The notes below the pieces were generated by a model. It worked only from the letters and a program-made list of their open reading frames with translations, was not told where the DNA came from and made no database searches. 25,696 nt of DNA, taken from contig JAEZHQ010000103.1 of NCBI GenBank assembly GCA_023416455.1, forward strand, positions 1 through 25,696, read 5' to 3'. The DNA is from Pseudomonadota bacterium. Lineage in GTDB: Bacteria; Pseudomonadota; Alphaproteobacteria; Azospirillales; Azospirillaceae. The position numbers and the translations under genes were made by a program. The number at the start of each line of letters is the position of its first letter. Within the stretch, counting starts at the first letter, position 1. Shown in pieces: positions 7,382 through 13,518 of the stretch.

Positions 7382-7393
7382 TTAGATATCTAA
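7382..7393. promoter_or_regulatory. Operator site A, TTAGATATCTAA
   Basis: Perfect 12-bp palindrome in the 76-bp gap between the second ABC permease and Rieske paralog 1, ending 18 bp before the Rieske start codon. The outward bases (AT on one side, GT on the other) extend the shared pattern. No good -35/-10 pair was found upstream on the minus strand, so it may act on an unrecognised promoter or on read-through from the ABC operon. Confidence 0.75.
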
Positions 7394-7440
7394 GTCATTG
7401 CGGCGGACGGCGCCGCGCGGGAGGGGGCGGGGGCGGGCCT

Positions 7441-8184
7441 TCAGCCCCGGTGGTGCAGGCGGCGGTCGATCCACAGAAGGACCGAGCTGAGTGTCGCCGC
7501 GGCCAGGATCAGGATCAGCGTCACCGCGGCGACGGCGGGGAAGTCGGCGAGCCCGATCGCCCCCATCAGCATCGACCCCAGCCCATGGCGGGAGGCGAAC
7601 ATCTCGCCCAGCACCACCCCCAGCAGCGTCACCGACAGCCCGATGCGGATGCCGGAGAAAATCTCCGGGAAGGCCGCCGGCAGCAGCAGGTGGAAGAAGC
7701 GGGCGCGGGGCGACAGGTTGTGCATCTGGCCGACCCGCAGGTAGATGGGCGCGATGTTGCGCACGGCCCCCATGGTGAAGAGGGTGATCGGCACGATGCC
7801 GTGGATGACCCCGAAGGCCACCTTGGCCGACAGCCCGAGGCCGCAGATGGTCAGGATGATCGGGTAGAGCGTGACCTTGGGAAGCGACGCCACCGAGGCC
7901 AGCATCGGCTCGGCCGTCTCGAAGGCGGCGCGGCTGGCCCCCAGCCACACCCCGGCAAGCAGGCCGAGCACCACGGTGATGGCGCTGGCGTAGGCGAAGG
8001 CCAGCGCGGTGGCGTTGACGTGGGCCCAGAAGCTCGGGCGCTCGGCCAGCACGGCGATGTGGCGGATGGTCTCCAGCGGCGGGACGATCAGCCGGGCGCC
8101 GACGACCAGGCTGGCGGCCTGCCAGAGCAGCAGCAGACCGGCGATGACCAGGCAGAAGTCGGCGGTGTCGCGGATCCGTCTCAT
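7441..8184 (-). CDS. ABC transporter permease, NitT/TauT (SsuC-like) class, second subunit
   Basis: A 247-residue inner-membrane protein with about six hydrophobic segments and the cytoplasmic coupling region around RVGQMHNLSPRARFFHLLLPAAFPEIFSGIRIGLS, a typical EAA loop of importer permeases. ATG at 8184 overlaps the preceding permease stop (ATGA), so it is coupled to it; the frame is open further upstream but that part is a shadow of the neighbour. With the ATPase and first permease it forms the membrane part of an importer; the binding protein at 10279 is the likely partner. It is followed by operator A. Confidence 0.88.
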   Translation of the reverse strand: MRRIRDTADFCLVIAGLLLLWQAASLVVGARLIVPPLETIRHIAVLAERPSFWAHVNATALAFAYASAITVVLGLLAGVWLGASRAAFETAEPMLASVASLPKVTLYPIILTICGLGLSAKVAFGVIHGIVPITLFTMGAVRNIAPIYLRVGQMHNLSPRARFFHLLLPAAFPEIFSGIRIGLSVTLLGVVLGEMFASRHGLGSMLMGAIGLADFPAVAAVTLILILAAATLSSVLLWIDRRLHHRG

Positions 8185-8954
8185 TCGGCCCTCCGTCCCA
8201 GCGCCCGCGCCGCGAACCAGCGCTCCGGCACGCTCAGCAGCGCGTTGATGACGACGACCACGATCATGACCAGCAGCATCAGGCCGTACATCCGGGGAAC
8301 GTTGAAATTGTCGTAGGCGAAGGCGATCTCGTAACCGACCCCGGCCGCGGCCATCAGGAACTCGCTGCCGATCACGCCGATGAAGGAATAGGCGATGACC
8401 AGCTTGATCCCCGGCAGCAGGTTCGACGCCACCGCCGGCAGCTGGAGGTGGACGACCCGCTGCCACCAGGTGAACTGGTGCATGTGGGCCAGCTTCAGCA
8501 GCACGCGGGGGACGCGGTCGAGGGAGTCCATGGAGGCGATGATCATGCTGACGATGGCGTTGAAGACCGCCGTGATGATGATCGGCCCCGGTCCCAGCCC
8601 CATGACCGCCGCCAGCCCCGGGTAGAAGGCGAAGACCGGGATGGCGTAGTAGCTGCCCAGGATCGGCGCCACCGCCGAGCGCAGCCGCGGGAAGGAGTGG
8701 ATGAGCAGGCCGATCAGGAATCCGGCGACCGTCGCCACCACGACCGCCACGGCGACCGCCAGGAAGGTCCGGGCCATGTCGTGGTAGATGGCCTCCTCCT
8801 GGAGCAGGCCGGCGAGCGCCGCCGCCATCCGGCTCGGCGGGACCATGGTGTTGGGGTCGATGATGCCGGAGCGGCAGGCCGCCTCCAGAAGGGCGACGAC
8901 GCCGCCCACCACCAGAAGGCGCCGGCGCCGCGCTTGGTTGGTCCGCCTGGTCAT
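8181..8954 (-). CDS. ABC transporter permease, NitT/TauT (SsuC-like) class, first subunit
   Basis: A 257-residue membrane protein with a basic N-terminus (MTRRTNQARRRR) and multiple hydrophobic helices. The coupling loop is LAHMHQFTWWQRVVHLQLPAVASNLLPGIKLVIAYSF. ATG at 8954 has AGGGAGT upstream, 4 bp after the ATPase stop. Two different permeases suggest a heterodimeric membrane channel. Known members import taurine, alkanesulfonates, nitrate, pyrimidine precursors or aromatic acids; the locus suggests an aromatic acid. Confidence 0.88.
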   Translation of the reverse strand: MTRRTNQARRRRLLVVGGVVALLEAACRSGIIDPNTMVPPSRMAAALAGLLQEEAIYHDMARTFLAVAVAVVVATVAGFLIGLLIHSFPRLRSAVAPILGSYYAIPVFAFYPGLAAVMGLGPGPIIITAVFNAIVSMIIASMDSLDRVPRVLLKLAHMHQFTWWQRVVHLQLPAVASNLLPGIKLVIAYSFIGVIGSEFLMAAAGVGYEIAFAYDNFNVPRMYGLMLLVMIVVVVINALLSVPERWFAARALGRRAE

Positions 8955-8958
8955 CGGC

Positions 8959-9816
8959 CTACTCCCTGCCGCCGCCGAGCGAATGGTTGAGCGCCTTCAT
9001 GGATTCCGCGCGCAGCACGCTCCACAGGCGGCTGGACAGGGCGCCGTAGTCGGGGTTGGAGACGATGGTGCTGTCGCGGCCCCGCGGCCAGCCGGTCTCG
9101 ACCAGCTCGATGAAGCGGCCCGGCCGCGCCGACATGGCGCCGACGCGGTCGGACAGCATCGCCGCCTCGTCCAGCGCGTGGGTGATCAGCACCACCGTGG
9201 CGCCGGTCTCCCGCCACAGCCGCAGCAGCTCGTCCCCCATCAGCAGCCGGGTCTGCGCGTCGAGCGCCGCGAAGGGCTCGTCGAGCAGGATCAGACGGGG
9301 CTTCATCACCAGCGTGCGGGCGATGCAGGTGCGCTGGCGCATGCCGCCCGAGAGCTGGTTCGGGTAGGCGCGGGCGAAGGCGGACAGCCCCATGAAGCTC
9401 AGCGCGTAATCGACCAGCCTCTTGATCTCCGCCGGGTCGGTGCCCTTCCGGCGCAGGCCGAAGGCGACGTTCTCCCAGACGTTGAGCCAGGGCAGCGAGG
9501 CGTCCTGCTGGAACACCGCGCCGATGCCGTCGGGCACGGTGCCGCCGACCACCGGCCGGCCCTCGAAGCGGACGGTACCCTCGGTGGGGGGGAGCAGCCC
9601 GGCCAGCACGTCCATGAAGGTGGACTTGCCGCAGCCCGACGGGCCGATCACCGAGAAGAACTCGCCCTTGCGGATCGGCAGGGTGATCGGCCCCAGCACC
9701 GGGAGTTCGCCGGTGCCGTCCACCGCCGGGAAGCTGCGGGTCAGCCCGACGCACTCCACATGCGCCTCGGCCTCGGCCGGCGCCTCGACCGCCTGGGAAG
9801 CGGTGATCAGGCGCAT
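8959..9816 (-). CDS. ABC transporter ATPase, NitT/TauT (SsuB-like) class
   Basis: A 285-residue nucleotide-binding subunit. Visible motifs: Walker A GPSGCGKST (58-66), Q-loop FQQDASLPW (102-110), signature LSGGM (155-159), Walker B LILLDEP (175-181) and switch H213 (ITHALDEA). The start at ATG 9816 is chosen because GGGGAGG lies upstream and the conserved domain begins soon after. The frame also opens at a TTG at 9951 behind another good ribosome site, but that adds 45 Arg/Ala/Pro-rich residues unlike the family. A 42-codon reading frame ends 2 bp before ATG 9816. Transcription probably starts near operator B (10034-10043). Confidence 0.88.
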   Translation of the reverse strand: MRLITASQAVEAPAEAEAHVECVGLTRSFPAVDGTGELPVLGPITLPIRKGEFFSVIGPSGCGKSTFMDVLAGLLPPTEGTVRFEGRPVVGGTVPDGIGAVFQQDASLPWLNVWENVAFGLRRKGTDPAEIKRLVDYALSFMGLSAFARAYPNQLSGGMRQRTCIARTLVMKPRLILLDEPFAALDAQTRLLMGDELLRLWRETGATVVLITHALDEAAMLSDRVGAMSARPGRFIELVETGWPRGRDSTIVSNPDYGALSSRLWSVLRAESMKALNHSLGGGRE

Positions 9817-9818
9817 CG

Positions 9819-9947
9819 TCACCGCCTCCCCGGGCCGGCCGCCGGCGCGCTGCCTGGGCGCGCGGGCGACGGCCGGAGGCTCTTGTGCCTCCCGGCCGCG
9901 GCGGGAACGCGCGGCGTGGCTGGAACGGCGACGGTTGTCCGCCTCAT
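9819..9947 (-). CDS. Possible 42-residue leader peptide upstream of the ABC ATPase
   Basis: ATG at 9947 follows GGGGAGG by about seven bases and opens 42 codons ending in TGA at 9821-9819, leaving only CG before the ATPase ATG. The peptide is rich in Arg, Ala and Pro and matches nothing I know. Spacing suggests translational coupling. It could be a regulatory leader ORF, or simply an artefact if the ATPase really starts at TTG 9951 in another frame. Confidence 0.35.
   Translation of the reverse strand: MRRTTVAVPATPRVPAAAGRHKSLRPSPARPGSAPAAGPGRR
9870..9898 (-). other. Strong hairpin in the ABC operon leader
   Basis: CGGCCGGAGGC (9870-9880) can pair with GCCTCCCGGCCG (9887-9898) across a 6-nt loop with a single bulged base. 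It lies inside the leader transcript between operator B and the ATPase start, overlapping the small leader ORF, so it could affect translation or termination. Confidence 0.6.
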
Positions 9948-10032
9948 GCAATGTCCTCCCCTGTCCCTGTCGGATCGTCGTGGCGGCGCCCGCCGCACCG
10001 TTGGCCGGTGTCCTGGCCGGGGCGCCTTTAAT

Positions 10033-10044
10033 GTAGATATCTAA
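10033..10044. promoter_or_regulatory. Operator site B, GTAGATATCTAA
   Basis: Contains the perfect palindrome TAGATATCTA (10034-10043). On the minus strand it lies seven bases after the predicted -10 box, so it covers the transcription start of the ABC operon. Confidence 0.78.
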
Positions 10045-10050
10045 TTTAAA

Positions 10051-10079
10051 ATGCTAGGTCAGGCGATCATCGGTGTCCA
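10051..10079 (-). promoter_or_regulatory. Promoter of the ABC ATPase-permease operon
   Basis: Reading the minus strand: TGGACA (10079-10074), a 17-base spacer, then TAGCAT (10056-10051), followed by operator B. The -35 matches 5 of 6 consensus positions and the -10 matches 4 of 6. The arrangement is the same as at the binding-protein and second Rieske promoters. Confidence 0.6.
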
Positions 10080-10232
10080 CAGCAATCTCCAAGGCTAGTC
10101 AAAAAAACGGCGTCAATTCGACCACTTATTATTTAAGGAAATTTCCCGATATATGAAGAATGGCCTATGATTTTAAAGAAGAGTGGCAGCGTTTCAAAAT
10201 ACAGGCGATGCGCATCGGGGCCGCCGGGGCAT

Positions 10233-10262
10233 CCCTCCCCCGCCGGGGCGGGCGGGGGAGGG
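10233..10262 (-). terminator. Hairpin terminator after the ABC binding protein
   Basis: CCCTCCCCCGCC (10233-10244) is a perfect inverted repeat of GGCGGGGGAGGG (10251-10262) with a 6-nt loop. It lies 16 bp beyond the binding-protein stop codon and has no U-tract. It would separate high expression of the binding protein from the ABC operon promoter. Confidence 0.7.
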
Positions 10263-10278
10263 GGTGCGGCTCCGCCGG

Positions 10279-11247
10279 TCAGTTGGACTTGGCCTGGAGG
10301 TCGGCCGGCAGCAGCGTGGTGTCGATGATGGCGGCGAGGTCGTAGTCCTCCGGCACCTCGCCGACCAGATGCAGGCCGTGCACGGTCTGCTGGAGCGCCG
10401 TCATCTCGATGTCGCCCGGGCTCCAGTAGTTCTCCTTGGCCAGCGCCACCACGACCTGCCGCGCGATGGCGGGATCGAGGCTCTCGTAGTACTTGACCAG
10501 GATGTCCGCCGCCTCCTCCGGGTTCTGGAGCGCGAACTCCACGCCCTTGCGACGGCCGGCGATGATCGCCTTGATCTTGTCGCCCTGGGTCCTGATGGCG
10601 TCGGTGGAGGCGATGCCGACGGTCTGGAGCATCGGCGGCAGCACGTCCGAGGCACGGCCGATGCTGCGCATGTGGCCGCTGACCTTGGTCCACAGCGGCT
10701 CCAGGATGAAGCCGATCTGGACCGAATCGTTCTGGATCGCCTGGAGGACGGCGGCCTGGTTGCCGATGGCCGGGCGCTGCACGGAGTCGCGCGGGATCCC
10801 GGCCTTCTCCAGCATCATGGAGGAGAGGATGTCGGTGTTGGACTTGGCGCTGGTCAGGCCCCACTTCTTGCCGACCAGATCCTTCAGCGAATGGATGTCG
10901 CTGTCGGGGCGCACCACCAGCACGAAGTCGGAGATGGTGCGGACGGCGCCGTTGACGATCTTGATCGGCAACCCGGACTTGATCGCCGCGATGGCGGCCG
11001 ACGGCGCCACCTCCCCGTAGGCAAGATCGCTGGCCATGATGTTGCGCACGGTGGTGCCGCCGCCCTTGGCGCCGAGGATGCCGGTGATGTCGATGCCGGC
11101 CTCCTTGAAGAAGCCCTTGTCCATCGCCACGGCGTAGGGAACGCCGAGCATGATCTCGCCCCAGTGGGTGACGTTGATCTGCTCGGCCTTCGCCGGCAGA
11201 AGGGGCGCGGCCAGAAGGGCCATCGCCAGCAGCAGGATTTTCCTCAT
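10279..11247 (-). CDS. NitT/TauT-type ABC substrate-binding protein
   Basis: A 322-residue periplasmic binding protein with a clean Sec signal (MRKILLLAMALLAAPLLPAKA, cleavage near residue 21). ATG at 11247 is chosen over an in-frame start at 11319 because GGAGGAGAG lies 6-7 bases upstream and the signal peptide begins there. Family features include PYAVAMDKGFFKEAGIDI near the mature start and the hinge region FILEPLW. It is divided from the ATPase gene by a terminator and a second promoter, so the importer is expressed as two units, both with the shared operator. The ligand is likely the aromatic acid that induces the locus; a cytoplasmic SBP-fold decarboxylase (Pht5-like) is ruled out by the signal peptide. 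Confidence 0.88.
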   Translation of the reverse strand: MRKILLLAMALLAAPLLPAKAEQINVTHWGEIMLGVPYAVAMDKGFFKEAGIDITGILGAKGGGTTVRNIMASDLAYGEVAPSAAIAAIKSGLPIKIVNGAVRTISDFVLVVRPDSDIHSLKDLVGKKWGLTSAKSNTDILSSMMLEKAGIPRDSVQRPAIGNQAAVLQAIQNDSVQIGFILEPLWTKVSGHMRSIGRASDVLPPMLQTVGIASTDAIRTQGDKIKAIIAGRRKGVEFALQNPEEAADILVKYYESLDPAIARQVVVALAKENYWSPGDIEMTALQQTVHGLHLVGEVPEDYDLAAIIDTTLLPADLQAKSN

Positions 11248-11423
11248 TCGGTCTCTCCTCCCATGCGGCGCGGACCCAACGGGAGCGCCAGCGTTTGATC
11301 GACGGTGCGGTCCGTTCACGCCCGGACGGGGCGGCGGCCGTCTTGCCGTGCCTTGGCCGGGCTTGCGGTGCCGCCCGCCCTGGGAAGGCGGGACCGCGCG
11401 GGAGCCGGCATCCTCAATTTATC

Positions 11424-11435
11424 GTAGATATCTAA
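11424..11435. promoter_or_regulatory. Operator site C, GTAGATATCTAA
   Basis: Perfect core palindrome TAGATATCTA at 11425-11434, extended by AGT on the right. On the minus strand it begins five bases after the -10 box of the binding-protein promoter and so overlaps the expected start of transcription. Confidence 0.8.
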
Positions 11436-11439
11436 GTAT

Positions 11440-11468
11440 AAGATAAGCGGCACAAACTGTTTTGTCTA
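11440..11468 (-). promoter_or_regulatory. Promoter of the ABC binding-protein gene
   Basis: Minus strand: TAGACA (11468-11463), 17 bases, TATCTT (11445-11440), then operator C. The transcript would have a leader of about 180 nt before ATG 11247; that leader is GC-rich and contains a CCCGCC/GGCGGG hairpin. Confidence 0.62.
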
Positions 11469-11493
11469 CCAGCAATCCTGACTCCTGCCTATC

Positions 11494-12468
11494 TCAAAGG
11501 TCGAGCGTCAGGGTGCCGGAACGGGCGCGCGACACGCATATGATGATGTGCGAGCTGCGCTCGTCCGGACTGAGGACGAGGTCGCGGTGGTCCGCCTCGC
11601 CGTCGGCCAGCCCGGTCAGGCAAGCCCCGCAGGACCCGCTCTCGCAGGAGCTGGGCAGGCACAGGCCCTCGGCGCGCAGGGCTTCCAGGATGCTGACTCC
11701 CGCCGGCACCTCGACGGTCCGGCCGCTGTGGGCGAGACGCACGGTGAAGGGCCGGTCCTCCGAGGCGCCGGGCGTCGCCGGACTGGTGCCGAAATCCTCG
11801 AAATGCACCGCCGTGTGCGGCCAGTGGCCGGTCATGTCGCGCACCGCCTGCATCATCGGGCGCGGGCCGCAGCAGTAGAGATGGGCGTTGCGCCGCCGCG
11901 TCTCCACCACCGGCCAGAGGTCGAGCGCGCAGGCCGGGTCGCCGCCGTCGTGGTGCAGGCGCACGGCCCCCGCCAGATCGGGGGCCGTCAGCGCCTCGCG
12001 GAAGGCGGTCACCGCCGGCGAGCGCGTGCAGTAGTAAAGGGAGAAGGAGCCGCCGGTGGCGCGCAGCCGGTGGATCATCGACAGGATCGGCGTGATGCCG
12101 ATGCCGCCGGCGATGAAGATGTGGTGGTCGGCATCCTCCGCCAGCGGAAAGTCGTTGCGCGGCGCCGACACCGGCAGGAGGTCGCCGACCCGGGTCCCGT
12201 CCACGAGGCTGATCGAGCCGCCGCGCCCCTGCGCCTCGCGCTTGACCGCGATGACGTAGCGGTCGCGCTCGGCCGGGTCGTTGCACAGGGAATAGCGGCG
12301 GATCGATCCGTTCGGCACCCGCACCGACAGGTGGGCGCCCGCGGTGAAGGGCGGCAGCTCGCCGCCGTCGGGGGACACCAGCTCGAACGCGACGATGCCG
12401 TCGGCCAGCCGCGCGATGTCCCGCACGCGCAGCGTCGTCAGGTCGATGCCGGCGATGTCTTCGGCCAT
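11494..12468 (-). CDS. Oxygenase reductase, phthalate dioxygenase reductase (PDR/VanB) family
   Basis: A 324-residue cytoplasmic electron-transfer protein that passes electrons from NAD(P)H through flavin (FMN in PDR) and a 2Fe-2S centre to Rieske oxygenases. Domain order: flavin domain with RRYSLCN (57-63), nucleotide domain with AGGIGITPI (120-128) and YCCGPRPMM (198-206), then a plant-type ferredoxin domain with cysteines C275, C280, C283 and C311. Length and cysteine spacing fit PDR. ATG 12468 has GAGGA eight bases upstream; an in-frame start at 12570 would lie next to the operator and adds unrelated residues. It is the only reductase in the window and probably serves both Rieske oxygenases. 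It is divergent from the TSUP gene and shares operator D with it. Confidence 0.9.
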   Translation of the reverse strand: MAEDIAGIDLTTLRVRDIARLADGIVAFELVSPDGGELPPFTAGAHLSVRVPNGSIRRYSLCNDPAERDRYVIAVKREAQGRGGSISLVDGTRVGDLLPVSAPRNDFPLAEDADHHIFIAGGIGITPILSMIHRLRATGGSFSLYYCTRSPAVTAFREALTAPDLAGAVRLHHDGGDPACALDLWPVVETRRRNAHLYCCGPRPMMQAVRDMTGHWPHTAVHFEDFGTSPATPGASEDRPFTVRLAHSGRTVEVPAGVSILEALRAEGLCLPSSCESGSCGACLTGLADGEADHRDLVLSPDERSSHIIICVSRARSGTLTLDL

Positions 12469-12573
12469 GCTTTCGGTCCTCGGCAGAAAGGGCGTGGATG
12501 GAGGAGGGAGGCGGCGCGGGCGGGAGCCCCGGACCCGCGCGGCGATCGGCCCAATTGTTCGTGTCGCCAACCA

Positions 12574-12609
12574 TTGACAAAACTTAGACGTCTAAGTTAG
12601 TCTGTTCAA
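12574..12609. promoter_or_regulatory. Divergent promoter pair around operator D
   Basis: Rightward: TTGACA (12574-12579) with a weak -10 around 12597-12603 (TTAGTC or TAGTCT). Leftward: TTGAAC (12609-12604), 17 bases, TAAGTT (12586-12581). Both spacers contain the 18-bp palindrome, so one bound repressor would silence both the reductase gene and the TSUP-dehydrogenase-MarR-MFS genes. The -10 boxes are poor, so exact starts are uncertain. Confidence 0.55.
12581..12598. promoter_or_regulatory. Operator site D, AACTTAGACGTCTAAGTT
   Basis: Perfect 18-bp palindrome, the longest of the set, with CG instead of AT at the two central positions. It keeps the TTAG-N4-CTAA frame of the other sites. It lies between the divergent reductase and TSUP genes. 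Confidence 0.85.
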
Positions 12610-12684
12610 GAGAAAACCGACGGCCGGGCCGGATTTTCGGAAGCCGCCCCTCACCGCGGCCGGCCCAGGCGAAAGGCCCCATCC

Positions 12685-13461
12685 GTGACGATGCTTGCGA
12701 CGATGCCCGACGGCGGGACTCTGCTCGTGGCGCTGGCCTGCGCGGTCGCCGTCCTGTTCGGCGGCGTGGTGAAGGGGGCGACCGGCGTCGGCCTGCCGAT
12801 GATCGCCGTGCCGCTGATGCTCCAGCTGGTGCCGGCGCCGCTGGCGATCACGCTGATGGCGGTGCCGGTGCTGGCGAGCAACCTGCTGCAACTCGACGAC
12901 CGCCGGCTGGTGGCGGGGGCGGTGGCGCGCTTCTGGACGCTGCTTCTGGCCCTGCTGGTGGCCACGGTGGTCGGGGCCAACGCGCTGGCGGCGGCGTCGG
13001 CGCGGGCCATGAACATCGGGCTGGGGCTGGTCACGGTGGGGATGGCGGTCATGCAGATGCGCCAGGGGACGGGGCCGCGCCGGCCGGTGCGGAACGAGCG
13101 GCTGCTGTCGCCCGCCGTCGGGCTGGTGGCCGGGCTGCTGGGCGGGATCTCCTCCTTCGCCGGGCCGCCGCTGCTCGCCTATCTGCTGCGGCTGGAGCTG
13201 GCCAGCCACGCCTTCGTGGTGACCATCTCGCTGTTCTACATCTGCGCCGCCGTCCCGCTCTACGTCAGCCTGATCGCCCACGGCGCGGTGGAATGGCCGG
13301 CGCTGGTCGCCTCGCTGGCTCTGGTCGCGCCCGCCTATGGCGGGCTGCTGATCGGGCGGCGGCTGCGCCGGACGCTGGACGAGCGGCAGTTCCGCGGCCT
13401 GATCATCGCCGTCCTGATGACGAGCGGGCTCGGGCTGCTCGTCAAGGCCGCGCTTGCCTGA
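12685..13461 (+). CDS. TSUP-family (TauE/SafE-like) membrane permease
   Basis: A 258-residue integral membrane protein with about seven to eight hydrophobic segments and two repeated halves, as in the TSUP (sulfite exporter TauE/SafE) family. GGVVKGATGVGLPMIAVPLM near the N-terminus and GLLGGISSFAGPPLLAYLL in the middle are the paired family motifs. GTG at 12685 is used, with GAAAGG upstream; ATG at 12691 is an equally possible start. Family members move sulfite, sulfoacetate, sulfolactate or other organic anions, and several sit in sulfonate degradation loci. Here it is first gene of the operon carrying the Pht4-like dehydrogenase and MarR, so it may export sulfite or an organic acid, or import the aromatic acid. 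Confidence 0.85.
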   Translation: MTMLATMPDGGTLLVALACAVAVLFGGVVKGATGVGLPMIAVPLMLQLVPAPLAITLMAVPVLASNLLQLDDRRLVAGAVARFWTLLLALLVATVVGANALAAASARAMNIGLGLVTVGMAVMQMRQGTGPRRPVRNERLLSPAVGLVAGLLGGISSFAGPPLLAYLLRLELASHAFVVTISLFYICAAVPLYVSLIAHGAVEWPALVASLALVAPAYGGLLIGRRLRRTLDERQFRGLIIAVLMTSGLGLLVKAALA

Positions 13462-13518
13462 GCGGCCTCCCGGCCAAGGACGGGCCGCCATCAACCACGA
13501 ACAGGGGAGCGAGACAGC

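Larger units (their letters stand above)
9952..10278. promoter_or_regulatory. Regulatory gap between the ABC operon and its binding protein (327 bp)
   Basis: From left to right on the plus strand: GC-rich leader of the ABC operon, operator B with its promoter (10034-10079), an AT-rich stretch (about 10080-10200) with the perfect palindrome GGAAATTTCC at 10137-10146, and a strong hairpin (10233-10262) downstream of the binding-protein stop. A 61-codon plus-strand frame from 10160 runs through the hairpin and is not accepted as a gene. Confidence 0.7.

Noticed and set aside
10160..10345. Small plus-strand frame starting MAYDFKEEWQRFK
   Set aside because: Its AT-rich start looks gene-like, but it runs through the strong hairpin and into the antisense of the binding-protein gene, and lacks a good ribosome site.
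10279..11247. Could this SBP-like protein be the missing Pht5 decarboxylase, which I recall as related to the binding-protein fold?
   Set aside because: It has a clear signal peptide, its own strong ribosome site and standard NitT/TauT features beside a matching ATPase and permeases. I saw no Pht5-type motifs.
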